64,000 nucleotides of DNA from Pedosphaera sp. (GTDB lineage Bacteria; Verrucomicrobiota; Verrucomicrobiia; Limisphaerales; SXQI01): NCBI GenBank assembly GCA_025359965.1, contig JANYDC010000099.1:1-64000 (forward strand), in the 5' to 3' direction. A model generated the notes under the pieces. The model made no database searches and was not told where the DNA came from. It worked only from the letters and a program-made list of their open reading frames with translations. Position 1 is the first letter of the stretch. Every line of letters starts with the position of its first letter. The translations under genes were made by a program, and so were the position numbers. Of this stretch, positions 50,201-60,135 are shown piece by piece.

Positions 50201-52351
50201 CAAAGCCCATTCGGTCTGCAGCGAACTCCGAAACCCGGCGAACGAATGGCAGCCCAACTCTCCGACAATTCCATCTTCATACTAACCACCAACTCTTCTG
50301 GCACAGATACCTCAATGATGTTGGCCATGGTGGATGGGTTCGGACGGATCAACGAATCTTTCCTACGATCTGAAATTCAAGGACTACCGATTTTAACAAA
50401 AGCGGGAGATATAGCTGTCCACGCGGGAGGGTATCAGTTCAACTTGGCAGGAAGCTTTCGCCAAGGAGAACCGATTGTGGAACAATCAACTACCTTCCTG
50501 ATGGATTTTCCGTCTCACCCATTCAAAATGTCCGTAATTAACGGCGATAACCTTACGGATAGTGAATGCGTGATACAGAGCGCATTCACAACCAGTTACC
50601 CCGGCTCATACCAACCCACGGTCAACTTAAGAATTCCAGTATCCAAGGGCCATCTGAAAAAAGCCATCCGTGTTGAGTTTCAACCCAAGCCCACCAATGG
50701 GACTTTTAGTGCCTTTTTTCTAAGCTCTTGGGCAGCTCAGCCCGTCGAAACCAATGGAATTCCATTTTCTGTTGTGCCTGCAGATCCAGACTTAGGCTCC
50801 TCCAAGCGATTTCCTTATGCGGTGGCGACCCATGTTGACAGCCCCATTGTCGCCATGGCGAATGGCGAAAACGGTGCAGCTTTTCTCGGAGGTGCTTTCA
50901 CGACTTGGGAGGGGCTTCCTCTGAGCGGGCTGGTTAAGCTTCGCCCAGAAGGGGAGGCGGATCTGACGTTTCTGCCAGATAGCCCTGCCCCGTTCAGGGT
51001 GACAGCTCTTCTTTGGGTCGATGGTGAGGGTCTGTATGTGGCGCGCGAATTTTTGACCGATTCCATAGCGGATGCATGGCAACTCGTGCGGCTAACTACC
51101 GATGGGAGGCGTGATCCCACATTCGCACCCATAGTCGCTAACGGAGCGATCAATGCCTTACTGCGTCAGTGGTCTGGTACGGTCACCTTCGCCGGGGACT
51201 TCACCCGTCTGAATGGCGTGCCTTCCGCGCGATTAAGGCGAGCTCGCTCTGATGGCATGCTCGACTCATCCTTCAATGTGGGGACAGGGCCGGACGGCGA
51301 AGTAAAAGCGCTGGCGCTTGTTGCTGACGGTTCAGTTCTACTGGGCGGCTCCTTCGTAAACTATCAGGGATCGTCTTCCAAAGGTCTCGCCAAAGTATCT
51401 TCTGACGGAAGCAGGGATCTGAGCTTTTCAGTTGGTGCCGGATTTGATGGCGAGGTAAGAGCAATTGCTGTCTCGTTTGATGGGCGTATCGCTGTGGGAG
51501 GTTCTTTCACGAATTATAACTCAACACCACAAACCAATCTGCTCTCCTTTCAACCTGACTGGAAAATTGACGGCAAATTTGCCACAAACAGAGCTCCCAA
51601 CCAGGCCGTCGATCAAATTTTCACTGAATTCGACAACAGCTTCCTAGTAGCCGGCTCCTTCAGTACTTTGGCCGGTCTCGGATGGACTGTGCAAGGAGCG
51701 TTCGTTTCTGATGCCTTGGGAAATCCTCCATCTTCATACAGGCAAGTTGCACAGGCTTATTGGGTCAATTTCCGTCCTTATTTGACCGTTGGCACTCGGG
51801 TGCTTTCACAAATAGATCAAAGACGCTTCGTCTATTCCGCCGCAGCTAATGAAGCAAACCCTCTAAGTGTGGTTGGGTATCTTGGGAATACCCACATCCC
51901 TCCAGCCATGGTTGCGCTAGAAAAATCCTCCGACGAAAAAGCTATTTCCTTCGCTGTCACTTCCGCTACCCGCGATGGCCTTACGTTCGACTTGCAACAC
52001 AATGGCCAGACCGTTCTCACGACCACCAATCTGACCGGTTCTTTTGGTATGTCTGCGGGTGCGGCGGTTCCACACTACTGGCGCGTACTCGTCCGTGATG
52101 GAACCAGTGTGATTGGAGCATCGGACTATTTGATTATTCCTCCCACAGCCACGCCCGTTGAAGCGAAGTGGTCGGCCCCTCTCCTGTTGGGAGACGGCAC
52201 GGTCAAACTGGATCTCAGCGGAGACAGCTCGGGCAACTGGATTATCGAACGCTCATCCGATCTGCACGATTGGACACCGGTCGCCACCAACGCGACCACC
52301 ATCACTCTGACTCTGGGTAACACCAACGTCTTCGTGCGAGCGCGACGGTAA
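47222..52351 (+). CDS. Giant secreted Calx-beta / delta-60-repeat protein
   Basis: A 1709-residue exported protein with a signal peptide (IILSFAFLWVFAALTAFA). Calx-beta-like modules lie at about 30-130 (FSYSASESSGALPIRILRNE), 138-255 (LTISEGGSNIFVTVYV) and 628-740 (VKENSGSLKLRVVRQGG). Delta-60-type beta-propeller repeats fill about 270-600, 745-1080 and 1200-1500, with the pattern DG-x-L-D-S-x-F ... VALxxDGSVLLGGSF (e.g. DGSVLLGGSFVNYQG). A C-terminal beta domain (WIIERSSDLHDWTPV) resembles the tail of other verrucomicrobial surface proteins. Such proteins are thought to bind calcium or glycans at the cell surface. A TTGACA box at 47162 could belong to its promoter, but no convincing -10 box follows. 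It separates the cytochrome remnant from its intact copy. Confidence 0.85.
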   Translation: MNLHRTYSWQTIILSFAFLWVFAALTAFANPGNFSFEKFSYSASESSGALPIRILRNEGTDGEVSVDFYTLPDVGTPSSFSYQTNHIVFAEGQGEATVNVPITYDRLPDNYRFLASLTNATGGTSAQSVAVTATIQNSEPVFSFGSVKELTISEGGSNIFVTVYVQGSSGNSELDAIEVVFEGIAASSGLDYVDGSRILYRTNLTGVNKVRIPVSIVPDHLLEQDESFRIYLRPKEGFLGLVNAGESNITVIIPANGQPGTVDYATMSSSPFFTNFSYYAYGAVQLEDGDLLVSGNFEKNRTQKTSYLRLSPSFELKSDLLFTNLFFTEVRPTKDGKFLGIRVVNDFSIPDRLKYIKFERFLSNSQKDPSFSNPTIFTNFGYAIGQGKFNLFDLAELSNGTMLLKGGFDAASSKYVYGMAKLAADGSIDPSFKPFLSDAGRQPMTAIGGMVSRQDDSVWISASLPSHERSSEPYQLHRISPWGYVDADFHPDWSGRLETLTSIPDGRVLGLGTVTNSDGMTWTNPILDAKGLILSSASWLTNSGSIAAVQADTKLLIIGSNSVLRRFNLDGTVDPSFTPFAPKSFNLPSIVAALILPNNQILVFSYASGAVPLKQITYLLYNDPIPAYCTLAPFDSIVKENSGSLKLRVVRQGGAQGIATAIIRSTITEGQNNDRVHAANLTVEFADGEVNPKEINIPIQDNAILDGDLKLQLAVTTTGNSNAPSSMRSVTIHDNEYGSPNPQFAPITDVLASAVQDDGRVVYATSSGVIRRDRDGKPSQNFSVFLKSLAAPCVLVFDEEGNLYLAAIVENRNRIFKIAPNGTVFESFSVEADNTIHCLLPTPNGGLIIGGAFQHVQGQPRTALAKIFTSDGTLDSRFYCMLKMDSVVNDLQSSHDYDESYFAGGSLLWDGGYDKPVPHGLARIGLSGDVSSVQAVDSTTIYQVLVQRNNQILALGRSELESPNNAFQTNSLIRLNQVASKYGGTTEGIDDSFQSPFGLQRTPKPGERMAAQLSDNSIFILTTNSSGTDTSMMLAMVDGFGRINESFLRSEIQGLPILTKAGDIAVHAGGYQFNLAGSFRQGEPIVEQSTTFLMDFPSHPFKMSVINGDNLTDSECVIQSAFTTSYPGSYQPTVNLRIPVSKGHLKKAIRVEFQPKPTNGTFSAFFLSSWAAQPVETNGIPFSVVPADPDLGSSKRFPYAVATHVDSPIVAMANGENGAAFLGGAFTTWEGLPLSGLVKLRPEGEADLTFLPDSPAPFRVTALLWVDGEGLYVAREFLTDSIADAWQLVRLTTDGRRDPTFAPIVANGAINALLRQWSGTVTFAGDFTRLNGVPSARLRRARSDGMLDSSFNVGTGPDGEVKALALVADGSVLLGGSFVNYQGSSSKGLAKVSSDGSRDLSFSVGAGFDGEVRAIAVSFDGRIAVGGSFTNYNSTPQTNLLSFQPDWKIDGKFATNRAPNQAVDQIFTEFDNSFLVAGSFSTLAGLGWTVQGAFVSDALGNPPSSYRQVAQAYWVNFRPYLTVGTRVLSQIDQRRFVYSAAANEANPLSVVGYLGNTHIPPAMVALEKSSDEKAISFAVTSATRDGLTFDLQHNGQTVLTTTNLTGSFGMSAGAAVPHYWRVLVRDGTSVIGASDYLIIPPTATPVEAKWSAPLLLGDGTVKLDLSGDSSGNWIIERSSDLHDWTPVATNATTITLTLGNTNVFVRARR

Positions 52352-52384
52352 GAACTTGCCACGCTCGGCAGCTCTAATACCACT

Positions 52385-52443
52385 GACAAAATCCGCTCGC
52401 AGCAAGCAACGGGTCAGTCGTATCGTGGAAGCATGTCATGAGG
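52385..52443 (+). repeat. Leader region repeated upstream of the cytochrome gene
   Basis: These 59 bases, ending just inside the 52438 gene, match 46904-46962 without gaps at roughly 42 positions, with GACAAAATCCG at the left end, GCATGTCATGAGG at the right and the same 53-nt distance to the ATG. It marks the shared ancestry of the intact gene and the remnant and may preserve a promoter. Confidence 0.6.
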
Positions 52444-55400
52444 GTCTTTATCTCCATTTCATTGCTTGTCGCGGCGAACGCCCTCGCCGCACCAGTCGAC
52501 TTTGTCCGCGATGTGCGGCCCATCCTGCAAAATCACTGTTATGAATGCCATGGGGAGAAAAAGCAAAAATCCGGGTTGAGATTGGATGTCAAAGCAGCGG
52601 CTTTCAAAGGCGGAGAGCAGCACGCGCCGGACATCATCCCCAACAAGGCCGGTGAAAGTCCGCTGATTCGTTTTCTTACGAGCTCGGAGGAGGATGAGCG
52701 CATGCCACCCAAAGGACCGCAGCTTTCGGCTATGGAAATTGCCACTCTTACGGCATGGGTCGATGCGGGAGCCGTCTGGCCGGAGAGCGCAGACATGTTG
52801 AAACTGGGTGACAAACGGGATCACTGGAGTTTCAAACCCCTCACGAATCCTCCGCAACCAATCAACAAGAGCAAGGCGCGGCCAAAAACAGGAATCGACC
52901 GATTCATTCTTGCGCGGTTGGAAAAGGAAGGACTGAAGCCTGCGCCCGAGGCGGATCGGGTCACATGGTTGCGACGGATGTATTTCGATCTGATTGGGAT
53001 GCCTCCATCGCCGGAAGCAGTTACGGCCTTTGCCAAGGACAAGCGCGGTGATGCTTACGAACGCGTCGTCGATGATCTATTGAAATCCCCGCGTTACGGT
53101 GAACGGTGGGCGCAGCACTGGCTGGATGTCGTCCGCTATGCCGACACCCACGGCTTCGAAGTCAACACCGAACGCCCCAATGCATGGCCCTATCGGGACT
53201 ACGTGATCGAGGCGTTTAACAAGGACACACCGTATGACCGCTTCATCCGCGAGCAGATCGCAGGTGACGCATTAGCGAATGACGCGGCCACTGGATTCCT
53301 TGTCACCGCTTCAGTGCTTTTGTCCGGGCAAATCGGTGCGGATGATATTTCAAAGCGGCTGGCTCGTCAGGATTCATTGGATGAAATCGTGGTGAACACC
53401 GGCCAGACTTTTTTGGGGCTGAGTATCGGCTGTGCACGCTGTCACGATCATAAATTCGACCCCATCAGCGCGCGCGATTATTACTCAATGCAGGCATTCT
53501 TCGCGGGCGTGGAGTATGAGGAAAGGGAATTGCAAACGCCTGAAACATTGACCAAACGGCAGGATGCGGAGATCCTGAAAAAGAGACTGGCGCAGATAGA
53601 GAAGAGCCTTGAGCGGTTCGAACCGCTGGCCCGTGTGGGTAATGTACCGCCAAAACCAACCAAGGCAGAGCTCAATGAAGAAAACTTCCCCCCTTTAACC
53701 GCGAAGTTTGTTCGCTTCACCATTCACGACGCCAACCTGCATCCAACTCTGGGCCTGATCGAACCCTGTGTGGATGAGTTTGAAATCTTCACGGACGAAC
53801 CCACCCCGCGCAATATTGCTTTGGCCAGCCTCGGCACCAAAGTAACTGCGTCGGGAAGTCGGACCTCCGAGAGCCACCGGCTGGAGCACATCAACGACGG
53901 AAAGTACGGGAATAGCCACAGTTGGATGACCGATGAGGCAGGCCGGGGCTGGGTGTTGTTCGAACTTCCGGCGGCTACTCGTATTGGCAAAATTCAATGG
54001 AGCCGCGACCGCGAAGGCAAGCTGACCGATCGACTGCCCACAGCCTATACCTTGGAAGCAGGGCCTTCCTTGGCTGCGATGACGCGACTGGTGACGGTCC
54101 CGCCTCCGCGACCAGCGGTGAGCGCGGCTGTAAACACAGATCGCTTCGAACCGGTGCGCACACGGCGTCTGCGTTTCACCATAAATGAAACCAACGGACT
54201 GGAACCGTGCCTCGACGAACTGGAGGTCTTTGACAATGAGTCGCACAATATTGCGCTGGCCAGTGCTGGGACGACCGCGACTTCATCGGGCGACACTGTG
54301 GTGGCAGACCGTCATGAGTTGCATCAAATCAACGACGGACTCTACGGCAACTCACACAGTTGGATGTCTAATGAGAAAGGCCAGGGTTGGATCGTGCTGG
54401 AATTCGCCGGTGATCGCGTCATTGATCGCGTGGTCTGGGGCCGGGACCGTGAAGGCAAGTTCAACGACCGCCTCGCCACTAATTATCTGATTGAGATCGT
54501 GGATGCCTCGGGCCAATGGCAGAGAGTTGCCAGTTCAGCCGATCGACGCGCCTATACGCCCGGCGACACCAACCCGCGAGTGCCAACTTTCTCGACGGCC
54601 GGGCTCAATCCCGCCGAAGCAAGGCAGGCCGATACGCTGATCGCCGAAAGAAAGTCTTTGCAAACCACGATTGCGGCAGCAGTCGGCCAGATGGCCTTCG
54701 CTGGGACCTTCCGTAAACCTGACGAAATCCACCTCCTAAATCGGGGCGACCCCGAACAGCCGAAGGATGAAGTCACGCCTGCCGTGCTGAGTGTGCTGGG
54801 CAACTTGAAACTGCCAAAGGAATCAGCGGAACAAGAGCGCCGATTAGCCCTTGCCGATTGGCTGAGCAATCCGAAAAACCCACTCACGGCACGGGTGATG
54901 GTGAATCGCATTTGGCAGGGTCACTTTGGTACTGGGTTGGTGGATACCTCGAGCGACTTCGGCCACAACGGCACAAAGCCCTCGCATCCCGAGTTGCTCG
55001 ATTGGCTCGCATGCGAATTCATCCGAACCGGCTGGTCGGTGAAGCGGATGCACCGCCTCATCGTCCTTTCGTCCACCTACCGCCAATCCACCCGCAACAA
55101 CTCCGCTGCGGCCGCCAAGGATGTCGACATGCACCTGCTCTGGCGTTTCCCCTCACGCCGCCTCGAATCAGAGTCCATCCGGGATTCAATGCTCTCCGTC
55201 AGTGGAAATCTGAATCTGAAAATGGGTGGGCGCGGTTTTGATCTTTTCAACAATCGCGGAGGATTGAGCGGCTTCAACCCTGTCGAATCGTTCAGCGGCG
55301 ATGGACTGCGGCGAATGATCTACGCGCACAAAGTACGCCGTGAACGGGAGGCAGTATTCGGCGCATTCGATTGCCCAGACGCCGGGCAGAGCACAGCTCG

Positions 55401-55668
55401 ACGCAGGGAATCCACCACTCCCATCCAGGCTCTAAACCTATTCAATAGCCAATTCACGTTGGATCAATCTAATGTCTTCGCCTTGCGCATCAAAGGCGAG
55501 GCTGGTGCCGATGTCACCCAACAAATCCGACGCACTTACCAACTTGCGCTGAGCCGCAATCCCACCTCCGCCGAAACAACCGATGCCCAATCGGTGGTTC
55601 GCACCCACGGGCTATCCACCCTCTGCCGCGCTATATTTAACAGCAACGAGTTCCTGTTTATTCCATGA
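52438..55668 (+). CDS. Planctomycete-type cytochrome / DUF1549 / double F5-8C-like / DUF1553 protein
   Basis: A 1076-residue exported protein. The signal peptide ([19 protein letters not shown]) is followed by the cytochrome domain with CYECH near residue 35 and MPPKGPQ. DUF1549 covers about 150-380 with [13 protein letters not shown]. Unlike the gene at 7.8 kb, it has two tandem discoidin-like (F5/8 type C) insertions of about 145 residues at roughly 420-570 and 575-715, each with RFTI-EPCxDE(F/L)E(I/V)F, NIALASxGT, and [13 protein letters not shown]. DUF1553 follows ([20 protein letters not shown]). The repeats resemble carbohydrate-binding modules, suggesting the enzyme is targeted to a polysaccharide. 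Its stop overlaps the next DUF1501 gene by 4 nt. Confidence 0.93.
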   Translation: MRVFISISLLVAANALAAPVDFVRDVRPILQNHCYECHGEKKQKSGLRLDVKAAAFKGGEQHAPDIIPNKAGESPLIRFLTSSEEDERMPPKGPQLSAMEIATLTAWVDAGAVWPESADMLKLGDKRDHWSFKPLTNPPQPINKSKARPKTGIDRFILARLEKEGLKPAPEADRVTWLRRMYFDLIGMPPSPEAVTAFAKDKRGDAYERVVDDLLKSPRYGERWAQHWLDVVRYADTHGFEVNTERPNAWPYRDYVIEAFNKDTPYDRFIREQIAGDALANDAATGFLVTASVLLSGQIGADDISKRLARQDSLDEIVVNTGQTFLGLSIGCARCHDHKFDPISARDYYSMQAFFAGVEYEERELQTPETLTKRQDAEILKKRLAQIEKSLERFEPLARVGNVPPKPTKAELNEENFPPLTAKFVRFTIHDANLHPTLGLIEPCVDEFEIFTDEPTPRNIALASLGTKVTASGSRTSESHRLEHINDGKYGNSHSWMTDEAGRGWVLFELPAATRIGKIQWSRDREGKLTDRLPTAYTLEAGPSLAAMTRLVTVPPPRPAVSAAVNTDRFEPVRTRRLRFTINETNGLEPCLDELEVFDNESHNIALASAGTTATSSGDTVVADRHELHQINDGLYGNSHSWMSNEKGQGWIVLEFAGDRVIDRVVWGRDREGKFNDRLATNYLIEIVDASGQWQRVASSADRRAYTPGDTNPRVPTFSTAGLNPAEARQADTLIAERKSLQTTIAAAVGQMAFAGTFRKPDEIHLLNRGDPEQPKDEVTPAVLSVLGNLKLPKESAEQERRLALADWLSNPKNPLTARVMVNRIWQGHFGTGLVDTSSDFGHNGTKPSHPELLDWLACEFIRTGWSVKRMHRLIVLSSTYRQSTRNNSAAAAKDVDMHLLWRFPSRRLESESIRDSMLSVSGNLNLKMGGRGFDLFNNRGGLSGFNPVESFSGDGLRRMIYAHKVRREREAVFGAFDCPDAGQSTARRRESTTPIQALNLFNSQFTLDQSNVFALRIKGEAGADVTQQIRRTYQLALSRNPTSAETTDAQSVVRTHGLSTLCRAIFNSNEFLFIP

Positions 55669-57134
55669 GCCACCACTCTGAACATCTTTCGAGTCACGGA
55701 CGGCATATGCTGGATCGCCGGGGCTTCCTGTCCAGCACTGCCACAGCCTTGGGCGGGATTGCATTGACCAACCTTCTCAGCGGGGATGGATTGCTAGCCG
55801 CAAATGGAACCATCATTGATTCTTCGAGCCCGTACGCGCCTCGGGCGACTCATTTTCCAGCGAAGGCCAAAAACGTCATTGTCATTTTTTGCGCAGGAGC
55901 AGTCAGCCAGCTTGAAACGTGGGACTACAAATCCGAGCTGATCAAGCAGGATGGCAAACCGCTGGCAGGAGGACCGGCCGTCACTTTCCAAGGCCCCGCT
56001 GGCAACCTCGCGCGTCCGCAATATGCGTTCCGTCCGAGAGGTCAGACAGGCAAGATGGTATCGGACCTAATTCCGCACCTGGCCGAACTCACTGATGACA
56101 TCGCCTTCATTCATTCGCTGACCAGCAAGAGCAACACTCACGGCCCGGCTGAAAACTTCCTCTCCACCGGTTTTGTCTTGGACGGCTTTCCGAGCCTTGG
56201 CTCGTGGATCAGTTATGCGCTGGGGAGCGAGAATCAAAACCTGCCCGCCTTTGTTTCCATTCTTGATCCGCGTGGCGTTCCACAAAATGGCTCCAATAAT
56301 TGGGGCCCCGGCTTCCTCCCTGCCGCATTCCAAGGCACTACCTTCAGCGCCAAAGATCCCGTACGCCATTTGGTTGCGCAAGGCGTTGCGCCGGATGCAA
56401 ACCAAGCTGCGCGCTCGCTGCTACAGCGCATGAACCAGCGCCACTTGGAGCAGCATCAGGACGACAGCAAACTTGCTGCGCGCATTGCCAGTTACGAACT
56501 CGCCGCACGAATGCAACTCAGCGTGCCCGAGATCAGCGATCTCTCCACCGAGCCTGCCCATGTCCTCACCAGCTACGGAGCCGACGACCCCGCGAACCCC
56601 ATGAAAGCTGGCTTCGCCCGCAACTGCATACTCGCCCGGCGCCTTATCGAAAAGGGCGTTCGCTTTGTCCAATTGTTCAACGGTGCCTATGCCAGCGGAG
56701 GCGAGTTGAATTGGGACGGACACAGCAAACTCAAAGAACAATACGATAAACACGCCGCCATTCTGGATCAACCAGCCGCAGCACTGATTCGCGACCTCAA
56801 CCAACGCGGACTACTCGAAGAAACTTTGGTGGTCTGGTGCACTGAATTTGGCCGCATGCCCTTCTTCCAAAAAGGCGCGCAAGGCCGCGATCACAACCCC
56901 GACGGTTTCACATGTTGGATGACTGGAGCAGGCGTCAAACGGGGGGTCAGCCATGGGGTGACCGACGAACTAGGCCAAAAGGCCATTCAAGATATCCACC
57001 CACTCTATGATCTCAACGCCACCATTCTTCATCTGTTGGGCTTGGATCATCAAAGACTCACCTTTGAGCACAATGGCGTCCAGCGACGCCTAACCAACGT
57101 CGAAGGAAATGTTATCAAGGCAGTGTTGGCTTAA
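55665..57134 (+). CDS. DUF1501 family protein with Tat-like signal
   Basis: A 489-residue protein overlapping the upstream cytochrome gene (ATGA), the canonical arrangement for this pair. The signal [16 protein letters not shown] is Tat-like (DRRGFL). The body contains [35 protein letters not shown], and [12 protein letters not shown] followed by [18 protein letters not shown], as in the DUF1501 protein at 10.6 kb. Here the histidine cluster is complete. It probably works with the product of the gene before it in the periplasm. Confidence 0.93.
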   Translation: MSHHSEHLSSHGRHMLDRRGFLSSTATALGGIALTNLLSGDGLLAANGTIIDSSSPYAPRATHFPAKAKNVIVIFCAGAVSQLETWDYKSELIKQDGKPLAGGPAVTFQGPAGNLARPQYAFRPRGQTGKMVSDLIPHLAELTDDIAFIHSLTSKSNTHGPAENFLSTGFVLDGFPSLGSWISYALGSENQNLPAFVSILDPRGVPQNGSNNWGPGFLPAAFQGTTFSAKDPVRHLVAQGVAPDANQAARSLLQRMNQRHLEQHQDDSKLAARIASYELAARMQLSVPEISDLSTEPAHVLTSYGADDPANPMKAGFARNCILARRLIEKGVRFVQLFNGAYASGGELNWDGHSKLKEQYDKHAAILDQPAAALIRDLNQRGLLEETLVVWCTEFGRMPFFQKGAQGRDHNPDGFTCWMTGAGVKRGVSHGVTDELGQKAIQDIHPLYDLNATILHLLGLDHQRLTFEHNGVQRRLTNVEGNVIKAVLA

Positions 57135-57176
57135 TATTTAAGTGAAAGCGCAAATCGCACCCATACGACTTGGCGA

Positions 57177-58169
57177 TCATTTCAGAATGCTATCCAAGAA
57201 TTGCTCGATACGCTGTCGGCAATAGTTGTTCACCGGTCGAGCGGCATCCATGGTGTGAGGCCAGCCGTCGAGACGTTCATACTCATAACGAACTCCGAAG
57301 GCTTTCAATTTCTCGGCCAAGGCATCGCTTTGTTTGACTAGTACAATCTGGTCAATGGTTCCTTGAAAGATGAGGGTGGGTGGGCTGTTGGAATCCACCA
57401 AAAACAATGGTGAAGCCATACGCCATCGGTCTGGCGCAGCCTCCATCTTGCCTCCCATTAAATTCGTCACTAGCGAGACATTCTTTGCCTCGGGGGCAGT
57501 CAGATCGGCCGGCCCATATAAATCGACCACCGCCGACACTCTATGGGGGTCTCGCCAGCCGGGGGCAGCCTTGGCCTCAGCTTTCGCAGCCAGGTAACCA
57601 CTGAGCAAACTGAGATGCCCACCCGCTGATCCCCCAACCACCACCAAACGGCCGGGGTCCACCCCCAGCGAAACCGCATTGGTGCGCATCCAACCAATGG
57701 CAGCCTGACAATCTGACAACTGTTCATCAATCCTGCCCTCAGGCACTAAGCGGTAATCGATGGTGGCCGCCACGTAACCGCGTGTCGCAAAATAACTAGT
57801 GTAAACCCGGTAATCCTGCCGTTTTCCCGATTTCCAACCGCCGCCATGAATGAAAATCAACCCCGGCACTTTCCCCATCAGGTTTGTGGGTGAATAGAGA
57901 TCAAGCAGCAAAGGCCTGTCACCCACGCGACGATATTCAACGCCCAGCCGCTCCACCACTCCGAGTGGGGTGGGCGGATTCATGTCCACAAGACTCAAAG
58001 CACGGGTGATAAGGGCTGCATAGATCTGGCTTTCGCTTCCATAACCTCTAGGCGCAGACGCCCCTGCGTTGACCCGATACAAGAATAGCCATGCGCCAAG
58101 GCAGATCAATAGTGCAACGAGCAATCCCCAACTCATTACCCGGCGCAGACGGCGAAGTGACATGCTCAA
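57177..58169 (-). CDS. Membrane-anchored alpha/beta hydrolase (esterase/lipase)
   Basis: A 330-residue protein with an N-terminal membrane segment (about 12-31, WGLLVALLICLGAWLFLYRV). The carboxylesterase core is complete: oxyanion HGGGW at 108-112, nucleophile GGSAGG with Ser181, an acid in GTIDQIV (Asp273) and His305 in GWPHTMD. It belongs to the hormone-sensitive-lipase-like/BD-FAE esterase group; the natural substrate (acetylated or feruloylated sugar, or a lipid) is not evident. It is divergent from the M14 peptidase gene with 119 nt between starts. Confidence 0.88.
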   Translation of the reverse strand: MSMSLRRLRRVMSWGLLVALLICLGAWLFLYRVNAGASAPRGYGSESQIYAALITRALSLVDMNPPTPLGVVERLGVEYRRVGDRPLLLDLYSPTNLMGKVPGLIFIHGGGWKSGKRQDYRVYTSYFATRGYVAATIDYRLVPEGRIDEQLSDCQAAIGWMRTNAVSLGVDPGRLVVVGGSAGGHLSLLSGYLAAKAEAKAAPGWRDPHRVSAVVDLYGPADLTAPEAKNVSLVTNLMGGKMEAAPDRWRMASPLFLVDSNSPPTLIFQGTIDQIVLVKQSDALAEKLKAFGVRYEYERLDGWPHTMDAARPVNNYCRQRIEQFLDSILK

Positions 58170-58288
58170 GGTTTGAAGCCCGACTTGATAAATGCCAAGC
58201 CCTAAACACGACGGACGCCAAAAACCTCGCCCAATAAAAACGCAAGTGATTGCGCAGTGGCAAAACCCCGCCTATCGTTCCGCGCAGA

Positions 58289-60133
58289 GTGAGAACGCTG
58301 ATTTTAATCCATGAACTCCGGCCGCTTTTCCGAGCCATCGCGCTAACGCTCCTGATGGTCTCGGCCCGGGCCGAAGGCCCACAGGATTTCCTGCCCCCCG
58401 CGGTTCCCTGGCATGGGAAGAGCGAGGCACTAATTGTCGCAAGGGACCATCCTTGGATTACCCCTTCGGAAAAAACAGGCCTCACCGATACTCCAGGTTA
58501 CGAGGAAACCGTTGCCTACCTGAAAAGGCTGGCCACTGCCTCGCCGCTGCTTTCATTGGTGGAATTCGGCCGAACTGCGCAGGGGCGACCTCTCTATGTA
58601 GTCGTTGCAAGTCGCCCGAAAGCCATAACCGCCAAAACGCTAAAAACGAACGGCAAGCCAACTCTCCTTGCCCAGGCTGGAATTCATTCAGGCGAGATTG
58701 ACGGCAAAGATGCAGGGTTGATGCTGCTGCGAGATATCGCCTTCGGAGGAAAGAGGGCGCTTCTGGATGGTGCTAATTTTCTATTCGTTCCGATCTTCAA
58801 TGCCGACGGCCATGAACGTTCTTCTGAGTGGAACCGTCCGAATCAACGGGGTCCGATCCATCAGGGCTGGCGAACCACGGCACAAAATCTAAATCTAAAC
58901 CGCGACTACATGAAGGCCGACAGCCCGGAAATGCAGGCGATGATCACCATAATTAACGCGTGGGCACCCAGCCTTTATCTGGATTTGCACGTTACGGACG
59001 GCATGGATTATCAGTACGACATTACCTTCGGTTACAACGGCGACTTAGGTCTAACCGGTTGGTCGCCTCATATCGGCTTATGGCTGGACAAAACTTTTCG
59101 TGGAGCCACCGAGACGGCCTTGAAAGAAGCCGGCCACATCCCCGGCCCGCTCGTATCCGCCAGCGATGAGCACGATGCCAGCAAGGGTCTCACCATTGGC
59201 AGGTTTAACCCCCGGTTCTCAAACGGCTATGGGGATCTTCGCCACATTGCGTCTGCTTTGGTGGAAATCCATTCGCTCAAGCCTTACCGGCAACGAGTCT
59301 TGGGCACCTACATTCTGCTCGAATCAGCACTCAGGACGCTGGCGTCACACGGGTCTGAGCTTGCAAAAGCCATTCAAGCCGATCAATCGGCCGCCACTCC
59401 CACCATTCCGATCAACTGGGGCAGTGTCGGCGGAGGCCAAAGCACCATCGACTTTCTAGGCGTCAGCCATGAATCGTTTCAATCGGCGGCTTCAGGCCAA
59501 CTTGAAGTGCGATGGCTGGGGATTCCCCAACTATACCCCAAGATTCCTGTTCTCTTCGATCAAGCCTCCACGAATATTTCACGACCCAAAGCCTACTGGG
59601 TACCCATCACAAAACCGGAAGTTATTGCCCGTCTCAAACTTCATGGGATTCAAATGGAAATACTAAAGCAGGCGACTACGGTAAGTGTTGAGATGTATCG
59701 ATTGCAGAACCCCCACCCCATCCCGGGCGAGAATTTCCACCCCTTTGAAAATCGTCACACTCTAAAGACCAGTGTTGTGGCCGAGCCACACACGGAAACA
59801 TTTCCGGCCGGTTCGGTGCGCGTGCCTGCGGCCCAGCCCTTGGGAGATTTGGCAATGGCCTTGCTGGAGCCCGAATGCGAGGACTCCTTTTTCGCGTGGG
59901 GATTTTTTCTGGAGCCCCTCCAGCGCACCGAGTACATCGAAGGATATGTGGTCGCTCCCATGGCGGACGAGATGCTGGCCGGAGACCCCAAATTGAAAGC
60001 CCAGTTCGAGGCGAAATTGGCTAGGGAACCAGAGTTTGCCGCCAACCCTCGCGCCCGCCTTCAATGGTTTTACGAGCGCACCAAGTTTTACGATTCGAGG
60101 TACCTGCTCTATCCCGTCGGCATTGAACGCTGA
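58289..60133 (+). CDS. Secreted M14 zinc carboxypeptidase
   Basis: A 614-residue protein from the GTG at 58289, chosen because it leads into a signal peptide (RPLFRAIALTLLMVSARA); the frame is open 39 nt further to a TTG. Zinc ligands of the M14 family are present: HSGE (His133, Glu136) and His234 in LDLHVTD; the catalytic Glu is probably Glu326 in LVEIHSLKP. The N-terminal lead GYEETVAYLKRLATASPLLS is typical of M14. The last 200 residues form an extra domain of unknown role. It probably trims peptides or cross-link amides outside the cytoplasm. It converges with the PQQ-propeller gene, their stops 2 nt apart. Confidence 0.9.
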   Translation: MRTLILIHELRPLFRAIALTLLMVSARAEGPQDFLPPAVPWHGKSEALIVARDHPWITPSEKTGLTDTPGYEETVAYLKRLATASPLLSLVEFGRTAQGRPLYVVVASRPKAITAKTLKTNGKPTLLAQAGIHSGEIDGKDAGLMLLRDIAFGGKRALLDGANFLFVPIFNADGHERSSEWNRPNQRGPIHQGWRTTAQNLNLNRDYMKADSPEMQAMITIINAWAPSLYLDLHVTDGMDYQYDITFGYNGDLGLTGWSPHIGLWLDKTFRGATETALKEAGHIPGPLVSASDEHDASKGLTIGRFNPRFSNGYGDLRHIASALVEIHSLKPYRQRVLGTYILLESALRTLASHGSELAKAIQADQSAATPTIPINWGSVGGGQSTIDFLGVSHESFQSAASGQLEVRWLGIPQLYPKIPVLFDQASTNISRPKAYWVPITKPEVIARLKLHGIQMEILKQATTVSVEMYRLQNPHPIPGENFHPFENRHTLKTSVVAEPHTETFPAGSVRVPAAQPLGDLAMALLEPECEDSFFAWGFFLEPLQRTEYIEGYVVAPMADEMLAGDPKLKAQFEAKLAREPEFAANPRARLQWFYERTKFYDSRYLLYPVGIER

Positions 60134-60135
60134 CT

